In this document: positions 4,901-8,917 of the stretch, piece by piece
How the letters are laid out: each line of letters opens with the position of its first letter
Numbering within the stretch: the stretch's first letter is position 1
Source of the DNA: 2-01-FULL-45-10 sp964450115
GTDB taxonomy: Bacteria > Omnitrophota > Gorgyraeia > 2-01-FULL-45-10
Assembly (NCBI GenBank): GCA_964450115.1
Contig: CAYVCD010000055.1
Span: 1 to 8,917, forward strand
Length of the DNA stretch: 8,917 bases
Reading direction: 5' to 3'
Made by a program: the position numbers and the translations under genes
The notes under the pieces: model-generated
The model's input: only the letters and a program-made list of their open reading frames with translations
Told to the model about the DNA's origin: nothing
Databases searched by the model: none

Positions 4901-6028
4901 ATGAGTAAGAAGTATCTGATGACGCCGGGGCCTACGCCGGTACCCGAAGATATAAGGCTTGAAATGGCGAAGCCCATAATCCATCATAGGACGAAAGAGT
5001 ATCAGGCCATATTCAAGGATGCGACAGAAGGTTTAAAGAAGGCGTTCAAAACATCGAACGACCTCTTCACGTTCACGTCGAGCGGAACGGGCGCCATGGA
5101 AGCATCTGTAGTGAATGTGCTTTCGGCGGGAGACAAGATAATCGTCGTCCGCGGCGGAAAGTTCGGAGAGAGATTTGGCGATATAGCTAAAGCATATGGC
5201 GTAGAAGTTATCGCGATAGATGTGGAATGGGGCACCGGTCCTAGGCCCGAGGTCATAAAAGAGACGTTGAAGAAGAACCCGGACGTTAAAGCGGTATATA
5301 CAACGCTTTGCGAAACGTCCACCGCTACAGTTTTTGATATAAAGGCTATCGGAGAAATCGTCAAGGCGACGGACGCGCTCTTTGTGGTGGATACGATAAG
5401 CGGTCTGGGGGCCGATAACTTTGAAAATGATAAATGGGCCGTTGATATAGCGGTCTGCGGTTCGCAAAAAGGACTTATGATACCACCCGGTCTGGCGTTC
5501 TGTTCGGTCAGCGAAAAAGCGTGGAAAGCCGTAGAGACTTCCAAGCTCCCGAAGTTCTATTTCAATTTTAAAAAATATAAGAAAGCATGGCTCGATATGG
5601 ATACTCCATTCACATCGGCCATAACTCTTGTCATAGGACTGAAGAAGGCGGTCGAAAGGATAAACGCTCAAGGGATAGATAATGTCATAGCCGAACATGA
5701 TTCACAGGCGCGCGCATTTCGTGAAGCGTGTAAAGCGATCGGCCTGAGCATATTCTCCAAGAGCCCGTCATCCGGAGTCACCGGAGTGAACATGCCTACC
5801 GGCATGAACGCTGACGATCTGATAAAACTGTTGAAGACGGAATTCGGAGTTACTTTTGCACCCGGACAGGAGCATCTCAAAGGCAAGATATTCAGATGCG
5901 CCCACATGGGTGGCATAGACAGGGAACATACTGTGGAATCTATAAAGGCCCTGGAGATGGCGCTCTCTAAGTCAGGGCATAAGTTTACGATCGGCGCTGG
6001 AGTTGTAGCAGCGGAAAAGATCCTTTAG
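4901..6028 (+). CDS. Class V aminotransferase, serine-pyruvate/alanine-glyoxylate type; probable phosphoserine aminotransferase
   Basis: This is a 375-residue PLP-dependent fold-type I enzyme. Visible motifs are the N-terminal TPGPTPVP (8-15), SSGTGAME (60-67) for the PLP phosphate, Asp164 in FVVDTIS pairing with the pyridine nitrogen, Lys190 in CGSQKG as the Schiff-base lysine, and Arg332 in FRCAHMG as the likely substrate carboxylate binder. This is the serine-pyruvate/alanine-glyoxylate subgroup of class V and lacks the look of canonical SerC. It lies 16 bp upstream of serA. As I recall, Thermotoga has a comparable pair, and such enzymes have been proposed to transaminate 3-phosphohydroxypyruvate. 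I infer a phosphoserine aminotransferase role using glutamate or alanine; serine- or alanine-glyoxylate transamination remains possible. AAAGGA (4889-4894) is the ribosome site. Confidence 0.85.
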   Translation: MSKKYLMTPGPTPVPEDIRLEMAKPIIHHRTKEYQAIFKDATEGLKKAFKTSNDLFTFTSSGTGAMEASVVNVLSAGDKIIVVRGGKFGERFGDIAKAYGVEVIAIDVEWGTGPRPEVIKETLKKNPDVKAVYTTLCETSTATVFDIKAIGEIVKATDALFVVDTISGLGADNFENDKWAVDIAVCGSQKGLMIPPGLAFCSVSEKAWKAVETSKLPKFYFNFKKYKKAWLDMDTPFTSAITLVIGLKKAVERINAQGIDNVIAEHDSQARAFREACKAIGLSIFSKSPSSGVTGVNMPTGMNADDLIKLLKTEFGVTFAPGQEHLKGKIFRCAHMGGIDREHTVESIKALEMALSKSGHKFTIGAGVVAAEKIL

Positions 6029-6044
6029 AGGGAGGTATGATAAG

Positions 6045-7634
6045 ATGCCATTCAGAGTGCTTATAAGCGATTCGCTTTCGAAGGAAGCCGTAGATATCCT
6101 TACAAAGGAGCCGGACCTTAAAGTAGATGTAAATACCAAGTTGACCCCGGAAGAGCTAAAAAAAGTCATTAAGGACTATGACGCGCTTTTAGTCCGGTCG
6201 GCCACAAAAGTGACCAAAGAGGTCATAGAGGCCGGCGATAAATTGAAGATAATCGGCAGGGCGGGTGTGGGTCTGGACAATGTCGATGTCGACGCGGCAT
6301 CCAAGAAGGGCATCATAGTAGTAAATACTCCGGGCGGCAATACTATATCAACGGCTGAACACACCTTTTCTATGATGCTGGCTCTTTCGCGCAGTATACC
6401 TCAGGCTGACCTCTCCATGAAGAAAGGTGAATGGGAGCGCAAAAAATTTATGGGGGTAGAGTTGTACGGAAAGACCCTCGGCATAGTAGGTTTAGGCAGA
6501 ATAGGGACCGAAGTAGCAAAGAGAGCCATGAGCTTTGGGATGAAGGTCGTTGCTTACGACCCGTACCTGTCATTTGAAAGAGCCAAGGAGCTTGGTATCG
6601 AGTCATCCGACCTGTCCGGTCTATTGAAGAAGGCGGATTACATAACTGTCCATACTCCGCTTACGCAGGATACAAAACATGTCATATCGGAGAAAGAGTT
6701 CGATATCATGAAGAAGGGTGTCAGGCTTGTTAACTGCGCCAGGGGCGGTATCATAGATGAAGCCGCTTTGATAAAAGCTATAGAGTCGGGTAAGGTTGCC
6801 GGCGCGGCGCTGGATGTGTATGAAGATGAGCCCCCCGCAAAAGATTCCAAGCTTATAAAGTCGGATAAGATGGTCCTGACCCCGCATCTTGGGGCATCAA
6901 CCGAAGAAGCGCAGACGAATGTGGCGGTGGATGTGGCCAATACGGTGAGGGATATGCTTCTGGGCAGATGTGTCAGGAACGCGGTCAATATGCCATGTGT
7001 CGATCCGGAGCTCTTCAAGGTCATGGAGCCGTATTTAAAGCTTTCCGAGAATATAGGCGCTATCAGCGCACAGATAGCGGAAGGCCATATAAAGAAGCTC
7101 AAGATAAGATACGTGGGCGATATATTAAAGTATGACCTCTCGTCGTTCACGATATCGTTAGTCAAGGGGATGCTCAAGCCCATACTCCAGGAGACGGTTA
7201 ATTTCGTTAATTCTATGGTTTTAGCCAAGGAGCGCGGCATCGCGGTAGTTGAGTCTAAGACGGCCGAGATACAGGACTTCGCCAATCTTATCATCGTAGA
7301 AGTCGAGACCGATAAGGCAAAGAGCCTTGTGGCCGGTACTCTATTCACAAAATCCGAGCCAAGAATAGTCAAGATCAATGAGTTTTGGGTAGATTGCGTG
7401 CCTCAGGGTAATATGCTGCTCGTCTTCAATAAGGATGTGCCTGGATTGATAGGTGAGATAGGGACGATATTCGGTAAGAATGGTATAAATATCGCCAGCG
7501 TCTCTTTTGGCAGGGATGTGAAAGGCGGCAATGCCGTCAGCGTGTGGAACGTCGACAGTGATGTCTCTAAGAAGGTCTTGGACGATATAAAGAACGCCAA
7601 GAATGTACAGGAAGTTAAACTGGCTAAGCTTTAG
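6045..7634 (+). CDS. serA: D-3-phosphoglycerate dehydrogenase, long form with ASB and ACT domains
   Basis: SerA oxidises 3-phosphoglycerate to 3-phosphohydroxypyruvate with NAD+, the first step of serine synthesis. The 529-residue product is the long bacterial form. The substrate domain (1-about 98 and about 285-315) is split around a Rossmann NAD domain with GLGRIG (149-154) and acidic Asp172 in YDPY, which favours NAD over NADP. The catalytic set is complete: Arg233 in NCARGG, Glu262 in YEDEPP and His281 in TPHLGAST. An allosteric substrate-binding (ASB) domain (about 320-450) and a C-terminal ACT domain (about 457-529, starting MLLVFNKDVPGLIGEIG) follow. The ACT domain suggests feedback control by serine, as known in the family. 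GGAGGT (6031-6036) lies eight bases before the ATG. The gene is 16 bp after the aminotransferase and 19 bp before the next gene. Confidence 0.96.
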   Translation: MPFRVLISDSLSKEAVDILTKEPDLKVDVNTKLTPEELKKVIKDYDALLVRSATKVTKEVIEAGDKLKIIGRAGVGLDNVDVDAASKKGIIVVNTPGGNTISTAEHTFSMMLALSRSIPQADLSMKKGEWERKKFMGVELYGKTLGIVGLGRIGTEVAKRAMSFGMKVVAYDPYLSFERAKELGIESSDLSGLLKKADYITVHTPLTQDTKHVISEKEFDIMKKGVRLVNCARGGIIDEAALIKAIESGKVAGAALDVYEDEPPAKDSKLIKSDKMVLTPHLGASTEEAQTNVAVDVANTVRDMLLGRCVRNAVNMPCVDPELFKVMEPYLKLSENIGAISAQIAEGHIKKLKIRYVGDILKYDLSSFTISLVKGMLKPILQETVNFVNSMVLAKERGIAVVESKTAEIQDFANLIIVEVETDKAKSLVAGTLFTKSEPRIVKINEFWVDCVPQGNMLLVFNKDVPGLIGEIGTIFGKNGINIASVSFGRDVKGGNAVSVWNVDSDVSKKVLDDIKNAKNVQEVKLAKL

Positions 7635-7641
7635 GCTATCA

Positions 7642-7648
7642 AGAGGAG
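7642..7648 (+). promoter_or_regulatory. Ribosome binding site that fixes the last gene's start
   Basis: AGAGGAG lies five bases before ATG 7654. The longer frame from ATG 7603 would overlap serA by 32 nt and add 17 residues that resemble no family N-terminus. The 7654 start gives a product that opens directly into the conserved first strand. Confidence 0.75.
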
Positions 7649-7653
7649 AAGGT

Positions 7654-8898
7654 ATGGCAAAAAAACAGAATAAGATCTATATACTCGATGTGACTAACAG
7701 AGATGGTGTGCAGACATCCAGGCTGGGGTTGGCGAAGCTGCAGAAGACGATGATAAATATCTATCTCAACGAGATGGGCGTCGCACAGTCCGAATTCGGT
7801 TTTCCCGTAACGCGCCATGAGACCAACTATATAAACGCGAACTTAGAGCTTGCCAGGATGGGTGTACTGAAGCCAATTCTTCTATGTGGATGGATACGCG
7901 CGATCAAGGGCGATGTTGAGAAGGCCCACAGGATGACGAAAGTGGACAGCCTCAATCTCTCCATATCGACTTCCGAACAGATGATAGGCGGGAAATTTCA
8001 GGGTAAATATACAAAAGAAGACGTCATAAAAGAGATGGTCGAAGCTGTTCATACAGCTCAAAAGTTCAACATGAAGCACATTGTGGTAAACGCGGAAGAC
8101 GCGTCGAGGACGCATATCGATTATCTGATAAAATTCGCCAGAGCGGCAAAGAAGGCGGGTGCGCAGAGAATACGATATTGCGACACTCTAGGCTATGACG
8201 ATCCTTTCACCATATATGACAGGATAAAACTATTGGCCTCCGAGATAAAATTGCCGATGGAGCTACACTGCCACAATGACCTTGGTATGGTGGTGGCCTG
8301 TTCCGTCGCCGGAGCTAAAGCGGCCATCGACGCGGGCGTCGACGCCTACATAAATACCACGGTCAACGGCATGGGCGAAAGAGCCGGCAACGCGGACCTC
8401 GTTAGCGTAATACTTGCGATAAAATATTCAAGTGGTTTTAAAGACGGTAAGTATATACTGGACGAGAGGGTTAAGCTCTCATGCGCATGGAAGATAGCCA
8501 AGTATGCTTCGTATGCCTTCGGGGTACCGATCCCGATAAATCAGCCTGCTGTCGGAGCCAACGCTTTTGCCCATGAATCCGGCATACATGCCGATGGCGC
8601 TTTAAAAGACAGAAGGAATTACGAACTGTACGATTTTGAAGAGCTCGGCAGGGGAGAACCTGAAATAATAGAGACTGGCAGGCAGATAACGGCCGGCGAG
8701 TACAGCGGCATTAAGGGCTTCAGGAACGTCTATGACAAGATCGAGATAAAGTTCAAGGATGAGGAAGAGGCTACAAAGATATTGGAGCTTGTCCGTTACG
8801 CGAATGTCCATACTCAGAGGCCCCTCACGGAGGATGAATTGAGGTTCATCGCCAAGTATCCAGAGATAGCGCGTAAGATATTCACAATGACGCCATAA
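7654..8898 (+). CDS. Homocitrate synthase / (Re)-citrate synthase-like enzyme of the DRE-TIM metallolyase family
   Basis: From ATG 7654 the product has 414 residues. It is a divalent-metal TIM-barrel enzyme of the isopropylmalate/homocitrate synthase group, which condenses acetyl-CoA with a 2-oxoacid. Family motifs are NRDGVQ (15-20, variant of the usual LRDGEQ, with Arg16 and Asp17), HCHNDLGM (205-212, metal ligands His205 and His207), NGMGERAGNADL (238-249) and HESGIHADG (307-315). The protein ends shortly after a small C-terminal helical region and lacks the regulatory LeuA dimer domain, so LeuA is unlikely. The sequence style (DVTNRDGVQTSRLGLAKL, SEFGFP, NAEDASRT) recalls the proteins shown to be (Re)-citrate synthases in some anaerobes, which are commonly annotated as homocitrate synthase. 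Oxaloacetate is thus a plausible substrate and 2-oxoglutarate the alternative. Substrate choice is inference. It follows serA by 19 bp in an apparent operon. Confidence 0.82.
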   Translation: MAKKQNKIYILDVTNRDGVQTSRLGLAKLQKTMINIYLNEMGVAQSEFGFPVTRHETNYINANLELARMGVLKPILLCGWIRAIKGDVEKAHRMTKVDSLNLSISTSEQMIGGKFQGKYTKEDVIKEMVEAVHTAQKFNMKHIVVNAEDASRTHIDYLIKFARAAKKAGAQRIRYCDTLGYDDPFTIYDRIKLLASEIKLPMELHCHNDLGMVVACSVAGAKAAIDAGVDAYINTTVNGMGERAGNADLVSVILAIKYSSGFKDGKYILDERVKLSCAWKIAKYASYAFGVPIPINQPAVGANAFAHESGIHADGALKDRRNYELYDFEELGRGEPEIIETGRQITAGEYSGIKGFRNVYDKIEIKFKDEEEATKILELVRYANVHTQRPLTEDELRFIAKYPEIARKIFTMTP

Positions 8899-8903
8899 AA
8901 TTC

Positions 8904-8911
8904 AGAGAGGA
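8904..8911 (+). promoter_or_regulatory. Ribosome binding site for a gene beyond the window
   Basis: AGAGAGGA followed by ATAAAAA to the window end has the spacing of a ribosome site just before a start codon. Only five bases separate the last stop (8896-8898) from it, so a further operon gene on the + strand is expected immediately outside. Confidence 0.45.
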
Positions 8912-8917
8912 TAAAAA

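Noticed and set aside
5033..5698. Long minus-strand open frame (221 codons) across the aminotransferase gene
   Set aside because: It is antisense to a gene with intact catalytic motifs and shows no ribosome site or domain pattern, so it is a shadow of codon use on the + strand.
6638..7378. Minus-strand open frame (246 codons) across serA
   Set aside because: It is antisense to a complete serA and its serine/threonine-rich translation is typical of a shadow frame.

Overview
The window reads as a gene-dense stretch of a Gram-negative (diderm) bacterial chromosome of moderate G+C. Seven complete genes lie on the + strand, tightly spaced, behind a non-coding segment of about 370 bases. Lipid A acylation and LPS transport genes imply an outer membrane with LPS. 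Isoleucine is often ATA and arginine often AGG/AGA. The gene mix, a fused LptC/LptA lipoprotein and abundant small palindromic repeats would fit an uncultured PVC-type lineage such as Omnitrophota. That placement is inference from style only and is not proven by any marker here.

Layout. (1) 1-377 holds no convincing gene. Most of it (about 41-312) is a repeat-like element with roughly 30-nt imperfect terminal inverted repeats and several AAATTT-bounded internal hairpins. A strong sigma70-type promoter follows (TTGACA-17-TATAGT) and almost touches the first start codon. (2) 378-2842 is an envelope operon: an LpxL/HtrB-type lipid A acyltransferase, an LptC-like lipoprotein with an appended LptA/OstA-type domain, and the LptB ATPase. 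The genes overlap by 11 nt or are separated by 1 nt. (3) 2843-4855 is a protein-quality module: trigger factor behind an extended -10 promoter, then ClpP. ClpP is flanked on both sides by arrays of a degenerate 7-bp repeat (AAGCTGT-like). clpX does not follow. (4) 4901-8898 is a central-metabolism block: a class V aminotransferase of the serine-pyruvate/alanine-glyoxylate type, a full-length SerA with ASB and ACT domains, and a homocitrate/(Re)-citrate-synthase-like enzyme. A ribosome binding site at the right edge suggests the operon continues.

How they work together. The first block completes lipid A and drives LPS off the inner membrane towards the periplasmic bridge. The second folds and degrades cytosolic proteins. 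In the third, SerA oxidises 3-phosphoglycerate and the adjacent aminotransferase is well placed to make phosphoserine in place of a canonical SerC. The last enzyme condenses acetyl-CoA with a 2-oxoacid, perhaps oxaloacetate, to feed glutamate synthesis.

No phage genes, transposase gene, CRISPR array, rRNA or tRNA was recognised. The most unusual material is the set of small repeats: the multi-hairpin element upstream, a palindromic repeat recruited into a lipoprotein signal peptide, and the heptamer arrays around clpP.
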